Positions 1 through 8,659 of a stretch of DNA of 64,000 nt are shown here, piece after piece; positions within the stretch are counted from its first letter, which is position 1; every line of letters starts with the position of its first letter. The notes below the pieces were generated by a model that searched no databases, had not been told where the DNA came from, and was given only the letters and a program-made list of their open reading frames with translations. This DNA is from Rhodobacterales bacterium HKCCE2091 (GTDB lineage: Bacteria; Pseudomonadota; Alphaproteobacteria; Rhodobacterales; Rhodobacteraceae): positions 124,001 to 188,000 of the forward strand of contig WVSL01000002.1 of the NCBI GenBank assembly GCA_015689685.1, read 5' to 3'. The position numbers were made by a program, and so were the translations under genes.

Positions 1-2
1 CC

Positions 3-428
3 ACGGCGCAGGACGCGCCCGGTGACATCGCCGCCGCCCGCCGGGCACAGATGTCGGCGATGCAGCTTCTGGCCTACCACGCCGCCGACGAGGGGGCTGG
101 CACGGACGAGACGACCTTCTACCGGCTGACAGAGGAGGCGACGGCGATCGCGGCGATCCTGGCGGGCCTGCCCGCGCTGTTCCCCGATGGCAGCGGCCCC
201 GCGGACCTGCCCGAGGGCGCGACGCAGGCCGCCCCGGCGGTGTGGGAGGACCGCGACGGCTTTCTCGCCGCGCTCGGAACCGCCCGCGAGGCTGCCGAAG
301 CCGCCGCCTTCGCCGCCGATCCCGCGGCGTTCATGGCGGCGATGGACGACCTCGATGCCGCCTGCTCCGCCTGCCACGCGGAGTACCTCGCCTACGACCC
401 CTTTGCCGCCCTTCCCGGCGGCAACTGA
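3..428 (+). CDS. Cytochrome c'-like heme protein (5' end cut by window)
   Basis: The reading frame is open from the left edge, so the true start lies outside the window. The first visible residues, TAQD, look like the end of a Sec signal peptide, so almost all of the mature protein is probably present. It is helical and Ala/Glu-rich and ends with a C-type heme motif, CSACH, about 20 residues before the C-terminus. A C-terminal CxxCH on a four-helix bundle is the layout of cytochrome c'/c556 proteins. The protein should be periplasmic. Two similar proteins with CESCH and CEACH lie at 1393 and 7897. Its 3' end overlaps the convergent membrane gene by 37 bases. The specific redox role is unknown. 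Confidence 0.75.
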   Translation, partial: TAQDAPGDIAAARRAQMSAMQLLAYHAADEGAGTDETTFYRLTEEATAIAAILAGLPALFPDGSGPADLPEGATQAAPAVWEDRDGFLAALGTAREAAEAAAFAADPAAFMAAMDDLDAACSACHAEYLAYDPFAALPGGN

Positions 429-1246
429 CGCAGACCCGCGACCGCAGACAGCGCGCCGCCCACGAGCAGTATCTTCCAGACCGGCGCGAGCCCGAGCGAC
501 AGGCTGAAGTTCCAGCGCAGCGTCGCCACCGGGTCGGTGTCGAGCAGGATCGCCGGGATCGCGGCCTCGGACAGCATCGCCGACAGCGCGGAGCCCGCCG
601 TGAGCGCAAGCAGCGCGGCGGGATCCGTCCCGCGGCCGCGCCGGTCGAGCCACCGCCAGCCCATCAGCCAGAGATACGCCCCGAGGGCGAGGAACGGCAG
701 CCCGCCGTAGGATCCGGGCGAAAGGATGAAATGCGCGACGGCAAGCGCGGTCAGGACGTAGGTGCCCCGGTGCAGCCGCTTCCACCCGGCCCGACCCATG
801 CGCCGCATCGCCCCGTCGAAGGAGGTCGCGCCGAGCGCCGCGAGACCGACGAGCGACAGGAAGGCCAGGACCAGGGACAGGCGGGTGAAGGTCTCCGCCA
901 GCACGGCGCCGATGTCCCAGAACCGGAGCCAGGCGAAGAAGCCGAGATGCGCGAGCGTGTAGACAAGCGCCGCGACGCCCACCATCCGCCGCACCTGCGC
1001 GAGCCTCGGGCGGCCGAGGATGACGGCAAGCGGCGTGACCGCGAGGCTCGCCAGCAGGACCACCATCGCCCAGACGCCCGACCAGTAGGTCAGGTCGCCC
1101 TGCGGGACCAACCAGACGCCCGACCGCCACCACCACGCCATCCATGCGGCGGGCCAGAGCAGCGCGGCGAACACCGCGGCGCGAAGCGGCGATACCGCGC
1201 CGCGGGCATCCGTCCACGGAAGCCAGGCGAAGATGGTCGCGCGCAT
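392..1246 (-). CDS. Ferric-reductase-like (YedZ/MsrQ-type) membrane heme protein
   Basis: The 284-residue protein has about eight hydrophobic segments. Histidines in or next to the membrane helices (LAHLGFF, KRLHRGTY, AVAHF) suit b-heme ligation. This fits the ferric-reductase-like transmembrane domain family that includes MsrQ/YedZ. A reading frame continues upstream, but the ATG at 1246 is preceded by GGGAGGATC at good spacing and is followed by a normal membrane protein, so that start is chosen. No MsrP-like molybdoenzyme is adjacent. The neighbours are cytochrome c'-like proteins on both sides, so electron exchange across the membrane with periplasmic c-type hemes is a plausible inference. 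The C-terminus overlaps the convergent upstream gene. Confidence 0.7.
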   Translation of the reverse strand: MRATIFAWLPWTDARGAVSPLRAAVFAALLWPAAWMAWWWRSGVWLVPQGDLTYWSGVWAMVVLLASLAVTPLAVILGRPRLAQVRRMVGVAALVYTLAHLGFFAWLRFWDIGAVLAETFTRLSLVLAFLSLVGLAALGATSFDGAMRRMGRAGWKRLHRGTYVLTALAVAHFILSPGSYGGLPFLALGAYLWLMGWRWLDRRGRGTDPAALLALTAGSALSAMLSEAAIPAILLDTDPVATLRWNFSLSLGLAPVWKILLVGGALSAVAGLRQLPPGRAAKGS

Positions 1247-1392
1247 GTCCGATCCTCCCGGCCCGCAGCGTCGGCCCCGCCCGGAAGCCGGTCCTGCCCG
1301 AATCGGTGGCGGCTTCGTGCAGGGAAGCCCCGCGCGATTGCGGGACAACAGCCGGGACAGGCCGGGGGAGCGGCCCAAGGGGAGAGACCACG

Positions 1393-1932
1393 ATGCGCAT
1401 GATCCTGACCACCGCCACGGCCCTTGCCGCCGTCCTGTCATGCCCCGACGGGGCCCGGGCCCAGGACGCGGCGATGACCGCGCTGACCTCGCACGAGGAT
1501 GCGACCATCGCCCGCCGGCTCCTTATGAACGCGATCGGCGCGAACAACGACGCGATCCACGACATGCTGGATGGCGTGATCGAGAACGACCCCTACGTTC
1601 TCGAAGGCCGGCTCGCCGCGATCTCCGCGATGATGCGGGCGTTTCCGGGGCTCTACCGGGCCGAGCCGAACCCCTATTCGGAGGACGCCGCGGAGGCCGA
1701 CCCTTTCACTGTCTCGCTGGCCCTACCCTCGGTCTGGGAGGACTTCGAGGGGTTCGAGGCGCTGGCGCTCGACGCGTGGCAGACCGCGCTCGACGCCTCG
1801 ATCGCGCCAAGGGACGAGGTGCTGGAGCTCGTCGAGGTGCTGGAATCGCAGTGCGAGAGCTGCCACGCGGCCTACCGGGTGGAGTTCGAATTCTTCGACT
1901 TCGACAGCCTGCCCGCGCCCGACGCGGACTGA
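1393..1932 (+). CDS. Cytochrome c'-like exported heme protein
   Basis: The 179-residue protein begins with a signal peptide (cleavage likely after ARAQ). It ends with a helical domain carrying CESCH close to the C-terminus, as in cytochrome c' and c556. It is clearly paralogous to the protein at 7897: both share blocks such as ARRxLM, NND, AFPxLY, VWEDFEGF or AWEDFEGF, and LESQCExCH. GGGGAGAG stands before the ATG at 1393; the open frame further upstream is rich in arginine and not protein-like. It is the first gene of a plus-strand module (cytochrome, exported protein, DUF6152, DUF6644). A periplasmic electron carrier or gas-binding role is family-level inference. Confidence 0.8.
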   Translation: MRMILTTATALAAVLSCPDGARAQDAAMTALTSHEDATIARRLLMNAIGANNDAIHDMLDGVIENDPYVLEGRLAAISAMMRAFPGLYRAEPNPYSEDAAEADPFTVSLALPSVWEDFEGFEALALDAWQTALDASIAPRDEVLELVEVLESQCESCHAAYRVEFEFFDFDSLPAPDAD

Positions 1933-2068
1933 GTTTCGACTGCAACGATTGATTCAGACAAATGCGGGCGGCCCCGTGCAGGCACCGCGCGAAACCGACG
2001 CCTAGCCTCCCAAGACACTGGAACAGGCCGCCGCATCCGCGGCGATACCCATTTCGGGAGGAGGACAG

Positions 2069-3133
2069 ATGACACTCAGAAACACGTTCGCATCGCTCGG
2101 CACCGCCGCGGTGCTGGCGACCGGCGCGGCGACCACCGCTCTGGCCCAGGGCCTGCCGGACCTGGTGCCGCCGCCGCGCACCTTCGCCAACTCGACGGAG
2201 CATTACCAGTTCCTGCTCGACATGTACGACGGCGGGACAGAGCACACCTACGAAACGGTGCCGACATGGGAGGGCCTGTGGGAGGCAGGGCCGAACAACG
2301 TCGCGCTCCGCGGCCCGAACTCGGTGTTCTTCGAGGAAGGCACGCAGCCGCGCGGCCTGGCCGCCGGCGGCACGATCCGCGAAGGCGTGCTGTCCGAGGA
2401 ATACCACGCCGCCTTCGTCCAGCGCCGCGAGGCGATGGAGGAGTTCAACGAACAGCCCTACGACCGCCTGACCACCTGCGAACCGGCCGGGATGCCGCGC
2501 TGGCTGCTGGAACCCTACGTGCGGGAATGGGTCAACACGCCGGACCAGGCGTGGTGGATGAACGACCTCGCCAACGACACCCGCCGCATCTACATCGGCG
2601 CAGACGCGGAACACGTGAACATCGAGGGCACGCACTTCCCGAACGGCGACTCGATCGGCTTCTGGGCCGGGGAACACCTCGTGGTCCACACCGTCGACGT
2701 CTGGCCGATGGACTACTTCCGCGGCTACCCGCCGACGTCGAACCAGTTCGAGGCGGTCGAGGTCTACCACATGGAGACCCTGCCGAACGGCACGCAGCGG
2801 ATCGTCATGCAGGGCACGTTCTACGACGAGCTCGGCCTCGCCGAACCGATCGACGTGGTCTACACGTGGCGCCGCGCGATGCAACTCGAGTCCGTGGACT
2901 ACCGCATCCGCCACTGGGAATGCGAAAGCAACTCGCAGACGCGGCTGGCCGCGGACGGACGGACCACCGCCTTCGCGGTTCCGGGCGAGGCGGAATACAA
3001 CGACATCCGCGGCGCCGACATCCGGCTCCGGGCGCCGGACCTGCCCGCGGACCTCTCGGGCCAGACCCGTGACCCCGACGCCGCCGACTTCTCCAACATG
3101 TCGCTCGACGCCGCGCTCGGCGGCGGCAACTGA
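2069..3133 (+). CDS. Exported protein of unnamed family (paralogue of the 6599 gene)
   Basis: The 354-residue protein has a Sec signal peptide ending near ALAQG and no membrane segment after it, so it should be periplasmic. I do not recognise a named family. It is a diverged paralogue of the protein encoded at 6599-7702. Shared landmarks are a Cys-x-Pro-x(2-3)-Pro-Arg block, R-x-IY, SIGFWxG followed by a VxTV strand, FYD or MYD, and a late Trp-[ED]-Cys. The two conserved cysteines may form a disulfide. It lies 19 bases before a DUF6152 gene, and the paralogue is also next to DUF6152. A binding or enzymatic role on an exported substrate is possible, but nothing identifies the substrate. Confidence 0.75.
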   Translation: MTLRNTFASLGTAAVLATGAATTALAQGLPDLVPPPRTFANSTEHYQFLLDMYDGGTEHTYETVPTWEGLWEAGPNNVALRGPNSVFFEEGTQPRGLAAGGTIREGVLSEEYHAAFVQRREAMEEFNEQPYDRLTTCEPAGMPRWLLEPYVREWVNTPDQAWWMNDLANDTRRIYIGADAEHVNIEGTHFPNGDSIGFWAGEHLVVHTVDVWPMDYFRGYPPTSNQFEAVEVYHMETLPNGTQRIVMQGTFYDELGLAEPIDVVYTWRRAMQLESVDYRIRHWECESNSQTRLAADGRTTAFAVPGEAEYNDIRGADIRLRAPDLPADLSGQTRDPDAADFSNMSLDAALGGGN

Positions 3134-3151
3134 CCGGAAGGAAGGGATACC

Positions 3152-3628
3152 ATGAAAAAGGGACTTTCGATCGTTGCGGGCCTGGCCGCCTGCGCCATTG
3201 CAACCGCGGCCGTCGCCCACCACAGCTTCTCGATGTTCGACCCCTCGCGCGAGGAAGTCGTGCGCGGCACCGTGGTGCAGTGGAGCTTCAACAGCCCGCA
3301 CACCCTGCTCTACATCGAGGACGAGAGCGGCCAGAACTGGGTGTTCGAGGGCAATGCACCGCCCTCCGCGCTCGGCCGGACGCCGTCGATCAGCGGCGAC
3401 ACCTTCACGCCCGGCGAGGACGTGGTGGTGATCCACTGCCCGCTCCGCGACGGCCGCAACGGCGGCGGCGTGGGCCTCGTGATCGACAGCGACGGCACGG
3501 TCTACAACCCCTCCGACGCCGGCTGCAGCGCCAACCAGCGCGAGGCCGAGTGGCCGGAATGGGTCGAGGCCGGCTACACCTCCAAGGCCGAGGCCGAGGA
3601 AGCGACCGGCACCGGGGATTCCCAGTGA
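3152..3628 (+). CDS. DUF6152 family exported protein
   Basis: The 158-residue protein has a signal peptide ending at AVAHH. It then shows the DUF6152 layout: HHSF.MFD at the mature N-terminus, a VxGTV strand, NSPHTLLYIED, and a GEDVVV block before HPLRDG-like HCPLRDG. The mature N-terminus starts with two histidines, which could bind metal, but that is inference. The family has no assigned function that I know of. A second, shorter member lies at 6166. The gene follows the unnamed exported protein in the same direction, and an intercistronic hairpin separates it from the DUF6644 gene downstream. Confidence 0.8.
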   Translation: MKKGLSIVAGLAACAIATAAVAHHSFSMFDPSREEVVRGTVVQWSFNSPHTLLYIEDESGQNWVFEGNAPPSALGRTPSISGDTFTPGEDVVVIHCPLRDGRNGGGVGLVIDSDGTVYNPSDAGCSANQREAEWPEWVEAGYTSKAEAEEATGTGDSQ

Positions 3629-3656
3629 TCCGGGCCTGAGCCCGACACCTGCACCG

Positions 3657-3685
3657 ACGCCCGGCGCGCATCCCGCGCCGGGCGT
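3657..3685 (+). terminator. Intercistronic GC-rich hairpin (attenuator or RNA stabiliser)
   Basis: A perfect 12-bp stem (3657-3668 with 3674-3685) closes a five-base loop between the DUF6152 and DUF6644 genes. There is no T-run after it, so it is more likely a partial terminator or a 3'-end stabiliser that lowers expression of the membrane gene than a full stop. Confidence 0.5.
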
Positions 3686-3711
3686 TCTCGAAAGAAACGG
3701 AGATCACCGCC

Positions 3712-4227
3712 ATGCAGGCCTTCGCCGAATGGATCGCCACCACCGGTCTCAGCCGGTCGCTCGCCGGGACCGGGTGGGCGGTTCCGACGCTTCAGACCAT
3801 CCATATCCTCGCCATCTCGGTCCTGTTCTCCGCCGTGGTGATGATCGACCTGCGCATCCTCGGCTGGACCGGAAAGGGCCAAACGATCGGCCAGACGCTG
3901 AAGCGGTTCGCGCCGTGGTTCTGGGGCGCGATCGTCGTTCTGGCGTGCACCGGGGCGCTGATGATCGTGACCGAGCCGGTGCGCGAGCTGATGGCGCTGT
4001 CGTTCTGGATCAAGATGGTCCTGCTCGCCGGCGGCATCGCGATCGCGATCAGCCTTCACCGCCACGTCCGCGGCAACGCGCTGCTCTACGACGGCGAGGA
4101 GACCTCTCCCGCGACGGTCCGCAAGTGGGCCTGGGCGGTGCTGGCGGTCTGGGTCGCGATCATCTTCATGGGCCGCTTCATCGCCTACGATCCGCAGATC
4201 TGGGGCGCCTGGTCGCCGATCAACTGA
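3712..4227 (+). CDS. DUF6644 family four-helix membrane protein
   Basis: The 171-residue protein has four hydrophobic segments with short loops. It shows the features of DUF6644 proteins: an early LQTIHILAISVLF segment ending in VVMIDLRILG, then a helix around FWIKM, and a C-terminal helix with a G-R-F/M-I-x-Y motif. A paralogue with the same pattern (SIHVVSITLVFG, IVDLRLLG, CGRMIGFTLYA) lies at 8660. The conserved membrane histidine and arginine residues could ligate heme or quinone, but this is not proven. It ends the plus-strand module and is followed by a strong terminator. Confidence 0.8.
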   Translation: MQAFAEWIATTGLSRSLAGTGWAVPTLQTIHILAISVLFSAVVMIDLRILGWTGKGQTIGQTLKRFAPWFWGAIVVLACTGALMIVTEPVRELMALSFWIKMVLLAGGIAIAISLHRHVRGNALLYDGEETSPATVRKWAWAVLAVWVAIIFMGRFIAYDPQIWGAWSPIN

Positions 4228-4270
4228 CCTGACCACCCCGCCCGCCACGCGCGGGCACCAAAAGCGCCTG

Positions 4271-4296
4271 GGCCGGGACGTTCGTCCCGGCCTTTT
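4271..4296 (+). terminator. Rho-independent terminator after the DUF6644 gene
   Basis: A perfect 10-bp GC-rich stem (4271-4280 with 4283-4292) is followed directly by TTTT. It ends the 1393-4227 module. Confidence 0.75.
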
Positions 4297-4486
4297 CCTG
4301 TCCGGTGGCTCGGCAGTGGCACGCGAGGCCGATGGACCTTGCCGGTCGATCCCGCCCCCGTCGGCTCCCCACCTGCCGGCGCCACTCCCCGCATCGAGCT
4401 GTCGCAGTTTGCCCCCGGCGTCTCCCACCGACGCCCGCACGTCCTGACCTGTCCACGATGCCGACACCGGCGGGGCCGACCAAGCC

Positions 4487-4530
4487 CCCCCAAAAAGCAA
4501 TGGCCGCGACCCGGGGAGGGTCGCGGCCAT
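4487..4530 (-). terminator. Rho-independent terminator after the carboxylesterase gene
   Basis: A perfect 12-bp stem (4500-4511 with 4519-4530) is followed on the minus strand by TGCTTTTTGGGG, just downstream of the esterase stop codon. Confidence 0.75.
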
Positions 4531-4556
4531 GCCGGTCGCTGACAGGGAGAGAGGTG

Positions 4557-6134
4557 TCAGGACCCGCCGGAGATCGCCGCCTGCATGTACGCGGGAACCT
4601 CCATGACCTCGGCCCCGTCCGGGCTGAAGACCATGATCTGCGGGTTCGCCGGGTCGAAGGCGGGCCATTCCGGCATGCCCTCTGCGCTCGGCACACCGTC
4701 GCGCGCGAAGCTGGTCCAGGCTTCCGACATCATGTCGGCAAGCGCCTGGCGCTCCGGCGTTACCTCGCCGTTCATGCGGGTCGAGATGTCGAGGTTGTCG
4801 AACACGTAGCCGATTTCCAGCGTGTGGGGGCTCATCAGCCCGCGCACGTCGGTCAGCCCGGCGAAGTGGTAGACATAGGCCGGCGCGCCGCCCTGTTCCG
4901 CCTTCAGTGTCGCGATGTGGATCGCCTCGGCGCCGCGGTCGGCATCGGCACGGATCTGGAAGTAGAGCTGGTTGGCGTCCACGTCCGGGAAGGCCGCGCG
5001 GTACTGCTCCGCGAGATCCTCCGCCACCGCCGGGTCGAGCCCGCCGTTCTCGGCCAGGAGCGGCACGAGATCGTCGTCGCTCGTCACCACCTCGGGTCCC
5101 TCGAAGAAGGTGTCCTCGGTGAGGTTCCAGCCGAGCATCACGGGCACGTCCGCGGACACTTCCGGCGCGTCCGGCGACCACGGGTGCCGCGGCAGGATCT
5201 CGCCGTCGACCCAGGGGCCGGAGCCGCGGAAGTTGGCCATGACGTCGCCCATCGCCGCGGTCGACAGCGCCGAGGGATCCTCGGCCGTCGCGCCGAGCGC
5301 CTCGGCGAGACCGGCCGCCTGTTCCGCCCGCTGTTCGGGCGAGGCCGCCTGGATCACGGCGCCCGACTGCGCCACCACGCGGTGGAACAGGCCGTCCGCC
5401 GACGGCATCGCCATCAGCGTCGTCACCTTGCCCGCACCGCCGGATTCGCCGAACACGGTCACGTTGTTCGGGTCGCCGCCGAAGCGCTCGATGTTGTCGC
5501 GGATCCATTCCAGCGACTGCACGATGTCCTGCATCCCCGCGTTCGCGTCACCCGCCCGCGCCGGGTCGAGATCCGCGAAGTTGGAATAGCCGAACACGTT
5601 CAGCCGGTGGTTCGTGGTGATCACGACCACGTCCTGGTTGGCGGCGAGGTTGGTGCCGTCGTAACGGAACGACCCACCGGAGCCGGCATTGAAGCCGCCA
5701 CCGTGGTGCCAGACCATCACCGGACGCGCACCGCCGTCGTCGAGCGCCGGGGTCCAGATGTTCAGGACCAGGCAATCCTCGCCGATCGGCGACATGTCGA
5801 GGTCGAGCCCCTCTTCGGGCGCGAGCCGCGGCGGGTAGCCCGGACCGGCGCAGGGGTCGCCCACCTGCGTCGCCGCGCGGATCGCCTGGCCCGAGGGGCT
5901 GTTGCTGTCGGCCCAGGGCACGACGGGCGTAGGGGCGCGGAAGCGGTTCTCTCCGTCGGTCGGGCCGCCGTAGGGCACGCCGAGAAAGACGAAGATGTCC
6001 TCGTTCCGGTCGCTCATCAGGCCCCGGATCGGCCCGGCGGCGGTATCCGCCACCGGGCCTTCCTGGGCCATCGCGGGCGCCGCGAACGCGCAGATCAGCG
6101 CGGCGGCGGTGCCCTTCAGGATGGCTTTCTTCAT
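4557..6134 (-). CDS. Secreted type-B carboxylesterase/lipase
   Basis: The 525-residue protein has a signal peptide cleaved near AMAQ. It has the type-B carboxylesterase alpha/beta-hydrolase fold: oxyanion-hole motif HGGGF at about residues 144-148, EDCLVLNIW at about 119-127, and nucleophile elbow GESGG with Ser231. A candidate catalytic His is in SPHTLEIGY near residue 433. It should hydrolyse ester bonds of an exported or extracellular substrate. It is the last gene of the minus-strand module (cytochrome c', exported protein, DUF6152, esterase), 31 bases after DUF6152. The substrate is unknown; p-nitrobenzyl-esterase-like activity is the family expectation. Confidence 0.9.
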   Translation of the reverse strand: MKKAILKGTAAALICAFAAPAMAQEGPVADTAAGPIRGLMSDRNEDIFVFLGVPYGGPTDGENRFRAPTPVVPWADSNSPSGQAIRAATQVGDPCAGPGYPPRLAPEEGLDLDMSPIGEDCLVLNIWTPALDDGGARPVMVWHHGGGFNAGSGGSFRYDGTNLAANQDVVVITTNHRLNVFGYSNFADLDPARAGDANAGMQDIVQSLEWIRDNIERFGGDPNNVTVFGESGGAGKVTTLMAMPSADGLFHRVVAQSGAVIQAASPEQRAEQAAGLAEALGATAEDPSALSTAAMGDVMANFRGSGPWVDGEILPRHPWSPDAPEVSADVPVMLGWNLTEDTFFEGPEVVTSDDDLVPLLAENGGLDPAVAEDLAEQYRAAFPDVDANQLYFQIRADADRGAEAIHIATLKAEQGGAPAYVYHFAGLTDVRGLMSPHTLEIGYVFDNLDISTRMNGEVTPERQALADMMSEAWTSFARDGVPSAEGMPEWPAFDPANPQIMVFSPDGAEVMEVPAYMQAAISGGS

Positions 6135-6165
6135 GGTTGCTCCTAAGGGATGGGGCGGGCCGGGA

Positions 6166-6573
6166 TCACTCGGCCGCCGCTTCGATGAGTTCGACGTTGC
6201 CGAACTCGTTCTCCTTGGTCAGGTTGCGCGAGGCCGCGAGATCGCCGGCCGGGCGCCCGTCGCGCAGCGGGTGCGTCACGATCTGCACCTCGTCGCCGGG
6301 TTCCCAGTAGTTCGGGCTCACCCCCACGCGGCGGAGCCGGGGCGGCGCCGCCAGCTCGAAGCCCCACTCGGTCGTCGTGCCGTCCTCGTTGCGGACGTCG
6401 ACGTAGAGCCAGGAATGCGGGTTCAGGTAGTCGAACCGCGTCACCGTGCCCTCGAGCTGGAGGTTGATCTCGTCGTCGAACATCGCCGCCGAGTGGTGCG
6501 CCGAGGCCGGCTGCGGAAGCTCGGTCATCGTCGCCACCGCCGCGATCGCGGCAATCGTCGTTATCTTCTTCAT
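6166..6573 (-). CDS. DUF6152 family exported protein (second copy)
   Basis: The 135-residue protein has a signal peptide ending near ASAHH. It then has the DUF6152 signature: HHSAAMFD, a GTVTRFDYLNPHSWLYVDV block, GDEVQIVTHPLRDGR, and a short charged tail. It is shorter and diverged relative to the copy at 3152 but has the same order of motifs, including the two histidines at the mature N-terminus. It lies 25 bases after the unnamed exported protein (6599) and before the esterase, so it is very likely co-transcribed with both. Function unknown; periplasmic location follows from the signal peptide. Confidence 0.8.
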   Translation of the reverse strand: MKKITTIAAIAAVATMTELPQPASAHHSAAMFDDEINLQLEGTVTRFDYLNPHSWLYVDVRNEDGTTTEWGFELAAPPRLRRVGVSPNYWEPGDEVQIVTHPLRDGRPAGDLAASRNLTKENEFGNVELIEAAAE

Positions 6574-6598
6574 GTCGCTGTCTCCCTTCGTGCAGCGG

Positions 6599-7702
6599 TC
6601 ACTGGTGGACGTAATTGGCGTCGAACCAGAAATCCGGTTCGGTGATCGGCGGCCGTTCGCCTGGGGCGTACTGGCTGATCACGCCGTTCTCGGTCATGTA
6701 CCAGTTGGACCCCTCGACGCAGTCCCAGCTGTGGATCCAGTTGATCTCGCGCTCTTCCTGGTTGGTCTCGAGCTCCCGGTAGTAGGCGATCACCGTGTGC
6801 CAGGGCTCCACGAAGGTCGGGTCGTACATGGTCAGCTCGATCTCGATCCGGGCGTTCGGATCGGGGGTGGCGCCGAGCGTGTTGATCGGGATCTCGGTGC
6901 CTTCGGGATCGACGAAGCGGAACCGCTCGATGGTTTCCATCTGGTCGGTCTGCCGCGGCATGTTGCGCTGCAGGATGCCTTCCTTCACGCCCACGGTGTA
7001 GACGTTGAGGATATCGCCGTCCCAGAACCCGATGGAGCTTCCGAGCCAGCTGGATTCCAGCCATTCCTCGGAAGGATGTTCCCGGTCGAGGTAGATGTGG
7101 CGCAGCTGGTTGACCATCTGGCTGTAGAGCGCGACCCGGCCCGGCTGGAACAGGAACTCCCGGTAGCCATACTCGGTATGAGAGCGCGGGAAGTTCGGTT
7201 GCAGGCAGAACGAGATCGGGTCGATGGCATGGTCGTCGAGCCAGAGCTGGCTGTCGGACATGAACACCTCACGGGCCTCGGGCGTCAGCCGCGCGGCCAT
7301 GCCCTCGCGGATGGAGTTGCGCCCGACGATGGCGATCTCGCCGGTGTTGTTCTCGGTCCCCCAGGACCCGGCCCATTGCTCCATGATCTCGGGCGGGGTC
7401 TCGGTCGAGTAGGTGCCGCGCTCCTGCGCGGAGGACACCAGGGCCTCCCAGTGCGCGGCCGCGCTCTCGTAGCCGCAGGGGCCGCCGGGCAGCTCGTAGG
7501 AGCCCCAGACGGTGACGAAGTCGCGGCTGGCCGAAACCGACTGCTCGGTGCCCAGGTCCGGGTACTGTTCGGAGAGCGGCGTGCAGTCGCCCGCGCCCCC
7601 CGCATCGGTGCCGGCCGCCGTGTCCTGCGCCAGCGCGGGCGTCATCACGCCGGCGGTGGTCAGCAGGAAAGCCGCGAGGCCGGATAGAACGCTCCGCTTC
7701 AT
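6599..7702 (-). CDS. Exported protein of unnamed family (paralogue of the 2069 gene)
   Basis: The 367-residue protein starts at the ATG at 7702, which has AAGGGAGG in front of it and a clear signal peptide ending near ALAQ. A longer open frame upstream is not protein-like. It shares with the 2069 product the blocks FCLQPNFPR/TCEPAGMPR, RHIYL/RRIYI, SSIGFWDGD/DSIGFWAGE, MYD/FYD and SWDC/HWEC, with both cysteines conserved. It is therefore a paralogue, although overall identity looks low. An AT-rich patch around 7800-7840 could hold its promoter. Substrate and activity are unknown. Confidence 0.75.
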   Translation of the reverse strand: MKRSVLSGLAAFLLTTAGVMTPALAQDTAAGTDAGGAGDCTPLSEQYPDLGTEQSVSASRDFVTVWGSYELPGGPCGYESAAAHWEALVSSAQERGTYSTETPPEIMEQWAGSWGTENNTGEIAIVGRNSIREGMAARLTPEAREVFMSDSQLWLDDHAIDPISFCLQPNFPRSHTEYGYREFLFQPGRVALYSQMVNQLRHIYLDREHPSEEWLESSWLGSSIGFWDGDILNVYTVGVKEGILQRNMPRQTDQMETIERFRFVDPEGTEIPINTLGATPDPNARIEIELTMYDPTFVEPWHTVIAYYRELETNQEEREINWIHSWDCVEGSNWYMTENGVISQYAPGERPPITEPDFWFDANYVHQ

Positions 7703-7896
7703 GGTTTCCTCCCTTGGAAATGGTCGTTCACGCAGCCTGAGCGTAGTCCGCGGCGCCGCGCCCTGCCCTGCACGTTCGGCGCGATTCCATGCACGGATTC
7801 CACTGTTTTTCACATTATTGTCATATGCTTACGTGGAAAACGCCGAGGCCGGCGCCACGGCGGGCGCCGGTCCCTCGAACCGTCATTTTCGCGGGC

Positions 7897-8442
7897 CTAG
7901 TCGCTGCCGGTGGACAGCGATGCGCGGCCCGATGCCCGGTCCTGGCGATAGACCTCGTGGCAGGCCTCGCACTGGCTTTCGAGCTCCTCGATCAGCGCGA
8001 TCACCACGTCGTCGTCATGGGCGAGCGAGGCTTCCAGCGCGGTCATCGAGGCCTCCTGCGCGAGCGCGTAAAAACCCTCGAAATCCTCCCAGGCCGCTGC
8101 GGTCGAAAGCGACACGGAGGCGGCGTCCTCGGCCTCCCGCGCCTCGCTCCAGATGTCGGTGCCGGGGTGGTAGAGATGCGGGAAGGCAAACAGCATCGAC
8201 GACATCGCGTCGAGTCGCGCGCGGACCGAAACGCCGTCCCATTCGAAGTGGCCGTCGACGCTGTCGTGCAGGAAATCGTTGTTCCGCCCGATCGTGTCCA
8301 TGAGGATGCGGCGGGCCTCCAGCATCTCCGCCGGGCGGGTCTCGCCGGTCATGTAGGGCGCCGGATCCTGCGCGTGGACACCGGCCGCGCCGGCAAGCGC
8401 GATCCCGGCTGCCGCGCAGCCGCAAGCAAGCGCATTCCGCAC
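7897..8442 (-). CDS. Cytochrome c'-like exported heme protein
   Basis: The 181-residue protein has a signal peptide (cleavage near VHAQ) and a C-terminal CEACH heme motif. It matches the 1393 product through most of its length, for example ARRILMDTIGRNNDFLHDSVDG against ARRLLMNAIGANNDAIHDMLDG, shown here in part only, and LESQCEACH against LESQCESCH. It is the first gene of the minus-strand module and diverges from the DUF6644 gene at 8660. A gap of 194 bases separates it from the exported protein downstream, so that gene may also have its own promoter. Confidence 0.8.
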   Translation of the reverse strand: MRNALACGCAAAGIALAGAAGVHAQDPAPYMTGETRPAEMLEARRILMDTIGRNNDFLHDSVDGHFEWDGVSVRARLDAMSSMLFAFPHLYHPGTDIWSEAREAEDAASVSLSTAAAWEDFEGFYALAQEASMTALEASLAHDDDVVIALIEELESQCEACHEVYRQDRASGRASLSTGSD

Positions 8443-8659
8443 CTCGAACCTCCCTCCGAATCCTCTCTCTTCCTGTCAAACTGACATCGCAGGCCCGCCC
8501 CCGCCTGCACCGGCGGACCCCCGATCTGCCCAAAATCGCCATCGCGGCACCCGTCTCCGCGATTTTCGGCAGCAGATTGCGCCGGAACGTGCAGAACAGC
8601 CGCGCCGCGCTTTGCCACCATCGCGGAAACACGCAAACGACGCGCGGAACGGGGACACG

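Larger units (their letters stand above)
4228..4556. other. Gene-free stretch between convergent genes
   Basis: This 329-base stretch holds a plus-strand terminator at 4271-4296 and a minus-strand terminator at 4487-4530. I see no other feature or credible small gene between them. Confidence 0.6.

Noticed and set aside
1706-3436. A 576-codon minus-strand open frame
   Set aside because: It is antisense to the exported-protein and DUF6152 genes; composition is not protein-like.
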